DNA from: an uncultured Alphaproteobacteria bacterium
GTDB taxonomy: Bacteria; Pseudomonadota; Alphaproteobacteria; Rhizobiales; Ancalomicrobiaceae
NCBI GenBank assembly: GCA_937919435.1
Contig: CALFRR010000154.1
Location: forward strand, 1 to 16,615
Direction of reading: 5' to 3'
DNA length: 16,615 bases
The translations under genes and the position numbers were made by a program. Below the pieces are notes generated by a model. It ran no database searches, was not told the DNA's origin, and worked only from the letters and a program-made list of their open reading frames with translations. Positions 1 to 8,797 of this stretch are shown here, piece by piece (the stretch's first letter is position 1; every line of letters starts with the position of its first letter).

Positions 1-1163
<1,163 letters not shown>

Positions 1164-1278
1164 CACATCCCTCCTGGCCCGTCGCCTCGCCGTCCGCATG
1201 CGGCCCGGCCCGCGACGTCACGGGGTTCGCCTTCGGTCAACCGCCTCGCTCGGCGAGCACGTCAGACCCTCACCCGCC

Positions 1279-1308
1279 TATATGGGAAGTGGATTCCGCC
1301 CCGCAAAG
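1279..1308 (-). promoter_or_regulatory. Putative heat-shock (sigma-32 type) promoter of clpB
   Basis: On the minus strand, CTTTGCG (1302-1308) is followed after 15 bases by CCCATATA (1279-1286). This resembles the sigma-32 pattern of a CTTG-like -35 and a CCCCATNT -10. It lies between the terminator of the preceding gene and clpB, giving a leader of roughly 105 bases. The -35 part is imperfect. The assignment rests on pattern and on clpB being a classical heat-shock gene. Confidence 0.5.
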
Positions 1309-1344
1309 TCCGCCCCCTCGGGGAAATGCGCCGATGAAGACGCA

Positions 1345-1374
1345 GAGAGCCCGGAGCGGGGGCTCCGGGCTCTC
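1345..1374 (-). terminator. Hairpin terminator after the DUF4167 gene
   Basis: There is a perfect 13-base-pair stem (1345-1357 with 1362-1374) closed by a four-base loop. It lies about 36 bases beyond the DUF4167 stop codon and upstream of the clpB promoter. The stem is GC-rich. The following minus-strand sequence is only moderately T-rich, so this may be a hairpin-dominated or Rho-assisted terminator. Its position shows that clpB is a separate transcription unit. Confidence 0.75.
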
Positions 1375-1410
1375 CAGATCAGAAGGACCGCGGGCCTCGC
1401 CCGCCGTCGC

Positions 1411-2379
1411 TCATTCGTCGACCGCGACCGGGGTCTCGCCGGCGGCTTCGCCACCATCCAACTCGGTGCGACGACCGCGACCACGGCCACCGCGGACACG
1501 ACGCCGCGGCGTCGCCTCGCCGGCGTCCTCCGCGGCCGGAGCCTCGTCGACCGCCGCCACCGGAGCCGGCGCGGCGACCGGCGCCGGGCGCGGGGTCGGG
1601 GTCATCAGGAAAGCCGGCAGCTGGTCGAGACCGGCATCGGCGGGTGCCGCACCGGCGTCGTCGGAAACCCGGGCCGTCTCGCGTCCCTCGCCGCGCGGAT
1701 GCCGCTCGCGCGGCGGCCTGCCCTCGAAGCGGCTTCCCGCTTCGCGGCTCCCGCCTTCGCGCGGCCCACCGTCACGAGGCGCCTCGCCGCGCGGTCCGTT
1801 GCGGAAACCGCGACCACGTCCGCGTTCGCCGCCGACCCGGTCGCCGACCGGGCGGCGCTCGTCGCGCACCCGTTCGGTGCTCGGCTGATCGTCGAGGAAC
1901 GGCTGCGGCGCGTCGATCGGCATGATCCCCTCGTCGCTTCCCCGGCTCTCGCCGCGCGGCTCGAACGACCGCGGCTCGGGCCGCGCCGTCTCGGCCGCCC
2001 GGGTGTCCTGCGGACGCGGATCGAAGCGGGTCTCCTGGAGGGACTCGCCGCCCTCGTCGTCCTCGTCGTCGGCCTGGAGATCCGACCGGACGATCGACAT
2101 CGCCTGGGGCATCTGCGCCTGGGCCGCCGCGATGATCCGGTAGTAGTGCTCGGCGTGCTGCAGATAGTTCTCCGAGAGAACCGGATCGCCGCTCGAGTGG
2201 GCGTCACGCGCGAGGCTGACGTACTTCTCGGCGATGTGCAGTGCCGTACCGCGGATCTTGACGTCCGGTCCGGTCGATTCGTAGGTCCGGCTCAGAGGGT
2301 TGGGACCCTTGCGGCCGGGGATGCCACCGTTGTTGCCGCCGCGTCCGCGCATCCGCTGTTTGGAATTGCCCTGTCTCAT
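1411..2379 (-). CDS. DUF4167 domain protein with RG/RE-rich low-complexity tail
   Basis: The 322-residue protein starts MRQGNSKQRMRGRGGNNG. Residues from about 28 to 95 (PNPLSRTYES, VKIRGTALHIAEKYVSLARD, NYLQHAEHYYRIIAAAQAQM) match the alphaproteobacterial DUF4167 domain, which is found at the N-terminus of such proteins. The rest is predicted disordered: acidic and Gln/Arg-rich first, then Arg-Gly/Arg-Glu repeats (GGPREGGSREAGSR), an Ala/Pro/Val stretch, and a basic RRRVRGGRGRGRR patch near the C-terminus. The RGG-like composition suggests RNA or nucleic-acid contact, but no function is established. The start fits the family N-terminus although the ribosome site (CAGCAGG) is poorly placed. 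It follows prmC after a 491-base gap and precedes clpB, an order I recall as common in this group. Confidence 0.9.
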   Translation of the reverse strand: MRQGNSKQRMRGRGGNNGGIPGRKGPNPLSRTYESTGPDVKIRGTALHIAEKYVSLARDAHSSGDPVLSENYLQHAEHYYRIIAAAQAQMPQAMSIVRSDLQADDEDDEGGESLQETRFDPRPQDTRAAETARPEPRSFEPRGESRGSDEGIMPIDAPQPFLDDQPSTERVRDERRPVGDRVGGERGRGRGFRNGPRGEAPRDGGPREGGSREAGSRFEGRPPRERHPRGEGRETARVSDDAGAAPADAGLDQLPAFLMTPTPRPAPVAAPAPVAAVDEAPAAEDAGEATPRRRVRGGRGRGRRTELDGGEAAGETPVAVDE

Positions 2380-2569
2380 CCTGCTGCGATCTCGTCCGAG
2401 GAATGTTCGCTTCGAAACTCCGTCCAGATCGGTCGCGCCGACGGCACCTGCGGCCGGACGCGCCGTCGTGGCGTGACCATCTCGTCCCTGGTGCAGCCAC
2501 CACCGCCACCCCGATCGGTCCGGCCCTCCGCCCGGTGAGCGGCCTACCGCCGTCCGGTCGGAGAACGTC

Positions 2570-2588
2570 GATCGGTCGTCGACCGATC
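2570..2588. repeat. Perfect inverted repeat, possible operator
   Basis: Nine-base arms GATCGGTCG and CGACCGATC flank a single T. The repeat lies about 190 bases upstream of the DUF4167 start. Such short-centred symmetry fits a dimeric regulator site. GATC/CGATCG words are frequent throughout this genome, so chance is a real alternative. Confidence 0.4.
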
Positions 2589-2806
2589 TCGTGGTGATCC
2601 GGTCACACGACCGGCACGGTGCTGTCTGTCTTGTCGGGCCTCACGGGTCCCCAGGGCGCTGGACGGACCGAATGTCCGGCGGACCGCACATCCTTCGCGG
2701 TCTCACCGACGCTCGACGATCACGGCGATCCCCGGAATGACATCCCGTTCGAGGTACCGATCGCACCTCGGATCACCGCTCGTCCACGTTCTGCTTCGGT
2801 GCCTGC

Positions 2807-2835
2807 AACCTATCGATTTCTCGCGGTTCTTCCAA
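2807..2835 (-). promoter_or_regulatory. Possible promoter for the DUF4167 gene
   Basis: On the minus strand, TTGGAA (2830-2835), a 17-base spacer and TAGGTT (2807-2812) give a housekeeping-like arrangement just after the prmC stop. The -10 is weak. It would produce a leader of about 420 bases. Read-through from prmC is the alternative. Confidence 0.28.
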
Positions 2836-2870
2836 GGAGAATTTTTCCCTGTCCGAGCGCTTCCCGTGTT

Positions 2871-3764
2871 TTACCCGATCCCGGGGTCGTTCTGCCCCTT
2901 CCGGCCGGCGACCACCCGGTCGCGTCCGGCGAGATCGCGGAGGATCTCCACCTCGCCGAGACCGGCACGATCGAACAGTTCGGCGACCGCCCGCCCCTGC
3001 CGCCGACCGATCTCCACCGAGAGCCGGCCACCCGCCTTCAGGCGGGAGGGCGCACGCCCGAGAATCGCCCGATAGGCGGCCAGTCCGTCGGTACCGCCGT
3101 CGAGGGCGAGCATCGGATCGTGGAGGCGCACCTCCCGATCGAGACCGGCGATCTCGTCGGTCTCGATGTAGGGCGGATTGGAGACGATCGCGTCGAAGCC
3201 CGCCTCCGCCAACGGATCGGCGAACGATCCGGCGACCATGAGCGCCCGTCCGCCGATCCCGAGGGCCGCGGCGTTTTCTCGCGCCGTGGCGAGCGCGTCG
3301 CGCGACAGATCGGTGCCGATGCCGATCGCGTCCGGCCGTTCGGCGAGGAGTGTCACCAGAATCGCGCCCGACCCGACCCCGAGGTCGGCGATCACCGGCC
3401 GGACGATCCCGTCCCGCGCCAGCCGCTCGAGCGTGGCGACCACCAGGGTCTCCGTATCGGGGCGCGGGACCAACGTCTCGGCCGAGAGCCGGAACCGCCG
3501 GCCGAAGAAATCGGCGAAGCCGAGGATCCGTTCGACCGGTTCGCCGGCGAGCCGCCGGGAAAGCCACCGGTCGAGCAAGGCGAGGTCGTCCACCCCGATC
3601 GTCAGATCGGATCGAACGACGAGCCCGGTCGGATCGAGCCCGAGGAGCCCGCCGACCAGCCGCCGCGCCTCGATCTCCGCCGCCTCGATGCCGGCTTCGG
3701 CGAACGCCCGGCGGATCCGCCGCGTCGTCGCGCCGACCGTCGCCGGAACCGTCGCCCCGCTCAC
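2871..3764 (-). CDS. prmC: Release factor glutamine N5-methyltransferase PrmC (HemK)
   Basis: PrmC transfers a methyl group from S-adenosylmethionine to the glutamine of the GGQ motif in release factors 1 and 2, which speeds peptide release. The 297-residue protein has a helical N-terminal substrate-binding domain (about 1-100), the family stretch LVPRPDTETLV (98-108), the SAM-binding motif ADLGVGSGA (126-134), and the catalytic NPPY at 196-199 that holds the target glutamine. The start is a GTG whose bases overlap the prfA stop (GTGA, four-base overlap), so translation is probably coupled to that of its substrate. The frame stays open upstream inside prfA, but the overlap start gives the normal family length. 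The gene ends with TAA. Confidence 0.95.
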   Translation of the reverse strand: MSGATVPATVGATTRRIRRAFAEAGIEAAEIEARRLVGGLLGLDPTGLVVRSDLTIGVDDLALLDRWLSRRLAGEPVERILGFADFFGRRFRLSAETLVPRPDTETLVVATLERLARDGIVRPVIADLGVGSGAILVTLLAERPDAIGIGTDLSRDALATARENAAALGIGGRALMVAGSFADPLAEAGFDAIVSNPPYIETDEIAGLDREVRLHDPMLALDGGTDGLAAYRAILGRAPSRLKAGGRLSVEIGRRQGRAVAELFDRAGLGEVEILRDLAGRDRVVAGRKGQNDPGIG

Positions 3765-4840
3765 GATGCGACCTCCGCCGCGAGCAGCGCCGCCCGGTGT
3801 TCGGTGACCAGCGCATCGACGATCTCGTCGAGGGCGGACCCTTCGAGCACCTGATCGAGCTTGTAGAGGGTGAGGTCGATCCGATGGTCGGTGACCCGGC
3901 CCTGCGGGAAGTTGTAGGTCCGGATCCGCTCCGAGCGGTCGCCCGAACCGACCTGGGCCCGCCGATCGGCGGCTCGCGCCGAGGAGATCCGTTCGCGTTC
4001 GATGTCGTAGAGCCGGGTCCTGAGCAGCATCAGGGCCTTCGCCCGATTCTGATGCTGCGACCGCTCCTCCTGCACCGCGACCGCGATCCCCGTCGGCAGA
4101 TGGGTCACCCGGACCGCGCTGTCGGTCTTGTTGACGTGCTGACCACCGGCCCCGGAGGCGCGGAAGGTGTCGAAGGACAGGTCCGACGGATCGATCGTCA
4201 CGTCGACCTCCTCGGCCTCCGGCAATACCGCCACCGTCGCCGCCGAAGTGTGGATGCGGCCGCCCGATTCGGTGACCGGCACCCGCTGCACCCGGTGTAC
4301 GCCGGATTCGAACTTCAGCCGGCCGTAGACCCCGGCCCCCGAGATCTCGGCGACGATCTCCTTGAAACCGCCCATCTCGCCGTCGCTCGCCGAGATCACT
4401 TCGGTGCGCCAACCGTGGCCGGCCGCGTGACGCTCGTACATCCGGAAGAGATCGCCGGCGAACAGCGCCGCTTCGTCGCCGCCGGTCCCCGCCCGGACCT
4501 CGAGAATCACCGAGCGCTCGTCGGCCGCGTCCTTCGGCAGCAGCGCGATCGCCACCTCCCGATCGAGGTCGGCGACCCGAACCGCCGCTTCGCCGCGCTC
4601 CTCGGCGGCGAGCGCCTTCATCTCGGCGTCCCCGTCCGGATCGGCGATGAGGTCGTCGAGCCCGGCGAGATCCGCCTCGGCCCTGCGCAACGCCCGGATC
4701 CGCTCGACCAGCGGCGCCAGTTCGGCATGATCGCGCGACAGCCGGACCCAGTCGCCGCCGGCGTCGGATCCGGCGGCCATCCGCGCTTCGAGCACCGCGA
4801 AACGGTCGAGGACGGCATCGAGTTTGTCTGAGAGGCGCAT
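3761..4840 (-). CDS. prfA: Peptide chain release factor 1
   Basis: RF1 recognises UAA and UAG stop codons on the ribosome and triggers hydrolysis of the finished peptide. The 359-residue protein has the normal length. The codon-recognition tripeptide is PVT (188-190, inside HRVQRVPVTESGGRIHTSA), of the PxT type that marks RF1 rather than the SPF of RF2. The catalytic GGQ is at 232-234 in ASGAGGQHVNKTDSAVR. The ATG start gives the family N-terminus; the ribosome site before it is weak. ptsP ends 64 bases upstream and prmC overlaps the stop, so it is probably part of a lysC-ptsP-prfA-prmC operon. Confidence 0.97.
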   Translation of the reverse strand: MRLSDKLDAVLDRFAVLEARMAAGSDAGGDWVRLSRDHAELAPLVERIRALRRAEADLAGLDDLIADPDGDAEMKALAAEERGEAAVRVADLDREVAIALLPKDAADERSVILEVRAGTGGDEAALFAGDLFRMYERHAAGHGWRTEVISASDGEMGGFKEIVAEISGAGVYGRLKFESGVHRVQRVPVTESGGRIHTSAATVAVLPEAEEVDVTIDPSDLSFDTFRASGAGGQHVNKTDSAVRVTHLPTGIAVAVQEERSQHQNRAKALMLLRTRLYDIERERISSARAADRRAQVGSGDRSERIRTYNFPQGRVTDHRIDLTLYKLDQVLEGSALDEIVDALVTEHRAALLAAEVAS

Positions 4841-4874
4841 CTGGAACTCGGGCGAGAGGACGGGACGAAGCGGA

Positions 4875-4892
4875 GTCCGGCCGCGGCCGGAC
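4875..4892. repeat. 18-base perfect palindrome between ptsP and prfA
   Basis: The sequence GTCCGGCCGCGGCCGGAC equals its own reverse complement. It lies between the ptsP stop and the prfA start, about 35 bases before prfA. It could fold as a hairpin that slows transcription or protects mRNA ends, or bind a protein. No T-run follows on the minus strand, so a simple intrinsic terminator is unlikely. Confidence 0.5.
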
Positions 4893-4904
4893 GCGCTCCC
4901 GTCG

Positions 4905-7181
4905 CTACGGCTTCACCGGAATGCCCTGTTCGGCGGCGAAATCGACCAGCATCTTGCGGATGTCGTCCTGGGTGCGCCCCGGCTCCAGTCGCGGCAGCAG
5001 CCGCGCCCGGAGTTTGGCGACGTCGAGTTCGAGCAGCATCGCCTTGACCGGGCCGACCGCCGACGACGACATCGACAGCGATCGATAGCCGAGCGCGATC
5101 AGCGCCATCGCCTCGACCGTCTTGCCCGAGATCTCGCCGCACAGGGTCAGCGGCACGTGGTGTTCCAGCGCCTTGTCCTGGATCTTCTTCAGCATCCTGA
5201 GGAACGGCCGCGACAGCACGTCGTAGCGCGCCGCCATCCGCGAGTTGCCGCGGTCGCAGGCATAGGCGAACTGGAACAGATCGTTGGACCCGACCGAAGC
5301 GAAGTGGACCTTCCCGAAGATCTCGTCGAGCTGATAGAGCAGCGAGGGAACCTCGATCATCACCCCGAGCTTGATCGTCTCCGGCATCTCGTAGCCGACC
5401 CGCTTGAGGAACGCCTTTTCGCGTTCGACCAGCGCCTGCGCCTTCTCGAACTCCGAGATGTCGGAGATCATCGGGAACATCAGCCGGAGCTCGCGGCCCG
5501 CCGCCGCCTTCAGCATGGCGCGGATCTGGATGCGCAGCAGCCCCGGCCGATCGAGGCCGATGCGGATCGCCCGCCAGCCCATCGCCGGGTTCTCTTCCTC
5601 CTCGAAGGTCTGCGCATAGGGCAGAACCTTGTCGCCGCCGATGTCGAGCGAGCGGAAGGTCACCGGCTTGCCCTTCGCCGATTCGAGCACCCGCCGATAG
5701 AGCAGTTCCTGCTCCTCGGCCCGCGGGAACGACGAGGCCACCATGAACTGCAGCTCGGTGCGGAACAGCCCGATCCCCGAGGCGCCGCTGTCCTCGAGAT
5801 GCGGCAGATCGAGGAACAGGCCGGAATTCAGCAGCATCTGGACGTGCTGGCCGTCCTTGGTGATCGCCGGGCGCGCCTTCAGGCGGCGATACTGCGCCTG
5901 CTTGCGGGCCCGGAACCGCACCTTCTCGGCGAAGGCCGCCTCGACGTCCGGGGCGGGACGCAGATGCACCACCCCGAGCTCGCCGTCGATGATGATCGAA
6001 TCGCCGAGTTCGACCAGCGACACGACGCCCGGCACCTGCCCGACGATCGGAATCGCCAGCGAGCGGGCGACGATCGAGATGTGGCTCGACGACGACCCCT
6101 CCTCGAGCACCAGGCCCTTCACCCGATCGCGGTCGTAGTCGAAGAGATCGGCGGCGCCCATGTTGCGGGCGACGATCACCGCGTCCTTCGGCAGCGTTCC
6201 GGCGAGCGGCCCGTGCGGCCGGCCCATCAGCTCCCGGAGCAACCGGTTGGCCAGCGCATCGAAGTCGTGCAGCCGCTCGCGCAGGTAGGGATCGGTCTGG
6301 CGCAGCATCCGCGCCCGGGTGTCCGACTGGACCTTCTCGACGGCGGCTTCGGCGGTCAGACCGTTCTTGACCGCCTCCTCCATCTTGCGGACCCAGCCGC
6401 GGTCGTAGGCGAACATCCGATAGGCTTCGAGCACGTCGCGGTGCTCGCCGACCTGATCGACTTCGGAACGCTGGAGGAGGTCGTCGACCGAGATCCGGAG
6501 CTTCTCGATCGCCGCTTCGAGCCGGTTCGCCTCGCGGCGGGCGTCGTCGGCGATCAGATTGGAGACGACCACGCGCGGCTCGTGCAGCACCACGTGGCCG
6601 AGGCCGACGCCTTCGCCGAAGCCGACCCCGGCGAGCTGCATCGCCCGCTTCATGTCGAGCGACGAGCCCGGCTCGAGCAGCGGCTCGAGCCCGCCCGCGG
6701 CGATCATCTCGGCGATGATCATCGCGGTCGTCTGGAGGATCTCGACCTCTTCTTCCTGGTAGGTGCGGTGCGCCTTGTTCTGGACGACCAGTACGCCGAG
6801 GGTGCGGCCGGCCCTGAGGATCGGCACGCCGAGGAAGGCGTTGAACACCTCCTCGCCGGTCTCCGGCTTGTAGGCGAAGGCCGGATGCGACTGGGCGTTG
6901 GGCAGATTGAGGCAGCGCGCCTCGTCGGCGATCAGGCCGACCAGACCTTCGCCGACCTTGAGGCGGGTCTGGTGGACGGCGGTCCGGTTGAGGCCGACCG
7001 TGGCGGTCAGTTCGAGGACGTTGTCCGCCCGGAGCACGTAGACCGAACAGACCTCGGCCACCACGTTGGTGGCGATCTGTTCGACGATCCGGTCGAGCCG
7101 ATCCTGAGGATCGATCGGCTCCGCCATGATCTCGCGGAGTTTGCGGAGCAGCAGACGCGGCGCGCCCAGCGACACACGCAT
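4905..7181 (-). CDS. ptsP: Phosphoenolpyruvate-protein phosphotransferase PtsP (nitrogen PTS enzyme I)
   Basis: PtsP takes phosphate from phosphoenolpyruvate and passes it to the HPr-like protein NPr, starting the regulatory nitrogen-related PTS cascade in the cytoplasm. The 758-residue protein has an N-terminal GAF domain (about 25-160, with EVCSVYVLR and VGEGLVGLIAD), the HPr-binding region, and the phosphohistidine domain LVLEEGSSSSHISIVARSLA with the active His near 367. The PEP-binding barrel follows, with GIGLFRTELQFM, SVGSNDLFQFAYACDRGN and the catalytic Cys in TLCGEISG near 681. The chosen ATG (7181) has a strong ribosome site (GGGAGGAG) and matches the family start MRxxLGxPRxLLRxLRE. 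A second in-frame ATG at 7205, with its own strong site (AAGGAG), would add eight residues. It lies downstream of lysC and upstream of prfA in a probable operon. Confidence 0.95.
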   Translation of the reverse strand: MRVSLGAPRLLLRKLREIMAEPIDPQDRLDRIVEQIATNVVAEVCSVYVLRADNVLELTATVGLNRTAVHQTRLKVGEGLVGLIADEARCLNLPNAQSHPAFAYKPETGEEVFNAFLGVPILRAGRTLGVLVVQNKAHRTYQEEEVEILQTTAMIIAEMIAAGGLEPLLEPGSSLDMKRAMQLAGVGFGEGVGLGHVVLHEPRVVVSNLIADDARREANRLEAAIEKLRISVDDLLQRSEVDQVGEHRDVLEAYRMFAYDRGWVRKMEEAVKNGLTAEAAVEKVQSDTRARMLRQTDPYLRERLHDFDALANRLLRELMGRPHGPLAGTLPKDAVIVARNMGAADLFDYDRDRVKGLVLEEGSSSSHISIVARSLAIPIVGQVPGVVSLVELGDSIIIDGELGVVHLRPAPDVEAAFAEKVRFRARKQAQYRRLKARPAITKDGQHVQMLLNSGLFLDLPHLEDSGASGIGLFRTELQFMVASSFPRAEEQELLYRRVLESAKGKPVTFRSLDIGGDKVLPYAQTFEEEENPAMGWRAIRIGLDRPGLLRIQIRAMLKAAAGRELRLMFPMISDISEFEKAQALVEREKAFLKRVGYEMPETIKLGVMIEVPSLLYQLDEIFGKVHFASVGSNDLFQFAYACDRGNSRMAARYDVLSRPFLRMLKKIQDKALEHHVPLTLCGEISGKTVEAMALIALGYRSLSMSSSAVGPVKAMLLELDVAKLRARLLPRLEPGRTQDDIRKMLVDFAAEQGIPVKP

Positions 7182-7217
7182 ACCCGCTCCTCCCGGCTCT
7201 CGCATGGCTCGCTCCTT

Positions 7218-7244
7218 CCGTCGGAACGTCGAGCGTCCCGACGG
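7218..7244. other. Hairpin in the lysC-ptsP gap
   Basis: Seven-base arms (CCGTCGG at 7218-7224, CCGACGG at 7238-7244) plus an inner three-pair extension (ACG/CGT) form a stem. It ends just before the ribosome site of the upstream ptsP start. It may modulate ptsP translation or transcription read-through from lysC. No T-tract is present. Confidence 0.35.
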
Positions 7245-7284
7245 TCCGTCACGCGCCGCCCCGCGGCGTACGCGGCGGCTCGGA

Positions 7285-8556
7285 TCAATGCTTATCGAGA
7301 CCGTAGACGGAATGCAAAGTCCGAACCGCGAGTTCCGTGTAGGCGGCGTCGATCAGTACCGAGATCTTGATCTCGGAGGTGGTGATCGCGCGGATGTTGA
7401 TGCCCTTGGCGGCCAGCGCCCGGAACGCCTGGGCGGCGACGCCGGCGTGGGAGCGCATGCCGATGCCGATCACCGACACCTTGACCACGTCGTTCGACGA
7501 TTCGACCGAGGTCGCCTCGATCCCGGCGAGCCCTTCCAGCAGGGTCTTGGCGCGGACCTCGTCGGTCTCCGGCACGGTGAAGGTGAGATCGGTGGTCGAC
7601 CCGTCGGGCGAGGTGTTCTGCACGATCATGTCGACGTTGATGTTCGCCTCGGCGAGCGCTCCGAACACCGCCGCGGCGACGCCGGGCCGGTCGGCGACGC
7701 GCCGGAGCGAGATCTGAGCCTCGTCCTTGGAGTAGGCGATCCCGGTGACGACCTGAGTTTCCACGATCTCGTCCTCGTCGCAAATGAGGGTTCCAGGCGG
7801 ATTGCCGTTGTTGTCGACCCCGACCTTGTCGGGATCGTCGAAGCTCGACCGCACGAAGGTGCGGACCTTCTTGACCATCGCCAGTTCGACCGAGCGGACC
7901 TGCAGCACCTTGGCGCCGAGCGAGGCCATCTCCAGCATCTCTTCGAAGGCGATGCGCTCGAGCCGGCGCGCCTTCGGCACGATCCGCGGGTCGGTGGTGT
8001 AGACGCCGTCGACGTCGGTGTAGATGTCGCAACGGTCGGCCGCGATCGCCGCGGCCACCGCCACCGCCGACGTGTCGGAACCACCGCGCCCGAGGGTGGC
8101 GATGCGGCCCGTCGGGCCGATCCCCTGGAAGCCGGCGACCACCGCCACCGTCCCCTTCTCCATCACCTCGAGCAGGGCCTCGCCCTTCAGGTCGGTGATC
8201 CGCGCCGCGCCGTGCGCGTCGTCGGTCTCGAGCGGAATCTGCCAGCCCTGGAAGGAGCGGGCGGGAATGCCCATCGACTGGAGCACGATCGCCAGCAGGC
8301 CCGACGTGACCTGTTCGCCCGAGGCGACCACCGCGTCGTACTCCATCTGGTCGAACAGCCCGCCCATCGCCTCGCCGGATTTGGCGGAATCGTTGACGTA
8401 GCCGACCAGCGTGTTGGTGACGCCGGACATCGCCGAGACGACGACCGCCACCTGGTGGCCGGCCGTCACCTCGCGCGCCACGTGGCGTGCGACGTTGCGG
8501 ATGCGTTCGACATTGGCGACGGACGTACCGCCGAACTTCAGAACCAGACGGGCCAT
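7285..8556 (-). CDS. lysC: Aspartate kinase
   Basis: Aspartate kinase phosphorylates L-aspartate in the first step towards lysine, threonine, methionine and diaminopimelate. The 423-residue protein starts MARLVLKFGGTSVANVERIR, with the KFGGTS kinase motif at 7-12. Further kinase motifs are VVSAMSGVTNTLVGY, GRGGSDTSAVAVAAA and YTDVDGVYTTDPRIV. Two ACT regulatory domains occupy about 275-423 (for example VSVIGIGMRSHAGVAAQAF and ITTSEIKISVLID), consistent with feedback control by end products. A GTG three codons upstream is possible, but the ATG gives the family start and neither has a strong ribosome site. It is the first gene of the minus-strand block, with a likely promoter at 8642-8670. Confidence 0.96.
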   Translation of the reverse strand: MARLVLKFGGTSVANVERIRNVARHVAREVTAGHQVAVVVSAMSGVTNTLVGYVNDSAKSGEAMGGLFDQMEYDAVVASGEQVTSGLLAIVLQSMGIPARSFQGWQIPLETDDAHGAARITDLKGEALLEVMEKGTVAVVAGFQGIGPTGRIATLGRGGSDTSAVAVAAAIAADRCDIYTDVDGVYTTDPRIVPKARRLERIAFEEMLEMASLGAKVLQVRSVELAMVKKVRTFVRSSFDDPDKVGVDNNGNPPGTLICDEDEIVETQVVTGIAYSKDEAQISLRRVADRPGVAAAVFGALAEANINVDMIVQNTSPDGSTTDLTFTVPETDEVRAKTLLEGLAGIEATSVESSNDVVKVSVIGIGMRSHAGVAAQAFRALAAKGINIRAITTSEIKISVLIDAAYTELAVRTLHSVYGLDKH

Positions 8557-8572
8557 TGCGATCACTCGGGGG

Positions 8573-8599
8573 CTCGGTCCGACGAAGGCTTCGGCCGAG
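8573..8599 (-). promoter_or_regulatory. Stem-loop in the lysC leader
   Basis: On the minus strand the leader can pair CTCGG with CCGAG and CCGA with TCGG, with one bulged base and an eight-base loop. The stem ends about 17 bases before the lysC ATG and may limit ribosome access. It shows no recognisable lysine-riboswitch core. Confidence 0.35.
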
Positions 8600-8641
8600 A
8601 GATGAGGGACAGGGCCACCCCGCGGGGCAACACGGGGGGTC

Positions 8642-8670
8642 TAGATAGAGGAAAGCCCGCGGCGGCGCAA
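8642..8670 (-). promoter_or_regulatory. Putative housekeeping promoter of lysC
   Basis: On the minus strand, TTGCGC (8665-8670), a 17-base spacer and TATCTA (8642-8647) lie about 85 bases upstream of the lysC ATG. The arrangement matches that before gyrB and trcR in this window, which supports it. Confidence 0.5.
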
Positions 8671-8797
8671 CGTGGCCGGGGGCATGCGCGCCGACCGCAG
8701 CGACGCGTTACCGGCCGGAAACCATCGTTGACGAAATCTTAACACCCTCGGACCAAGCTGGTGTCGATACGGCACGGTCCGACAGGAGAAGGCTCCG

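Larger units (their letters stand above)
2380..2870. other. 491-base gene-free region between prmC and the DUF4167 gene
   Basis: No open frame here has a convincing start, family match or codon pattern. The stretch holds a 19-base inverted repeat (2570-2588), a smaller hairpin (2599-2614) and a possible promoter at 2807-2835. If that promoter is used, the DUF4167 transcript has a leader of about 420 bases, which is long enough for a small RNA or structured regulatory leader. No known riboswitch or RNA family was recognised by eye. Confidence 0.6.

Noticed and set aside
2619..3854. A 411-codon plus-strand frame over prmC and the gap before it
   Set aside because: It is mostly antisense to prmC, and the part in the gap lacks a ribosome site or family match.
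4824..7370. An 848-codon open frame on the plus strand opposite ptsP
   Set aside because: It is a GC-bias shadow of ptsP: the sequence is Arg/His/Asp/Leu-rich with no family motif, while the minus strand shows every PtsP motif.
8557..8797. Lysine riboswitch upstream of lysC
   Set aside because: The leader after the likely promoter is only about 80 bases, too short for the lysine aptamer, and no conserved core was seen.
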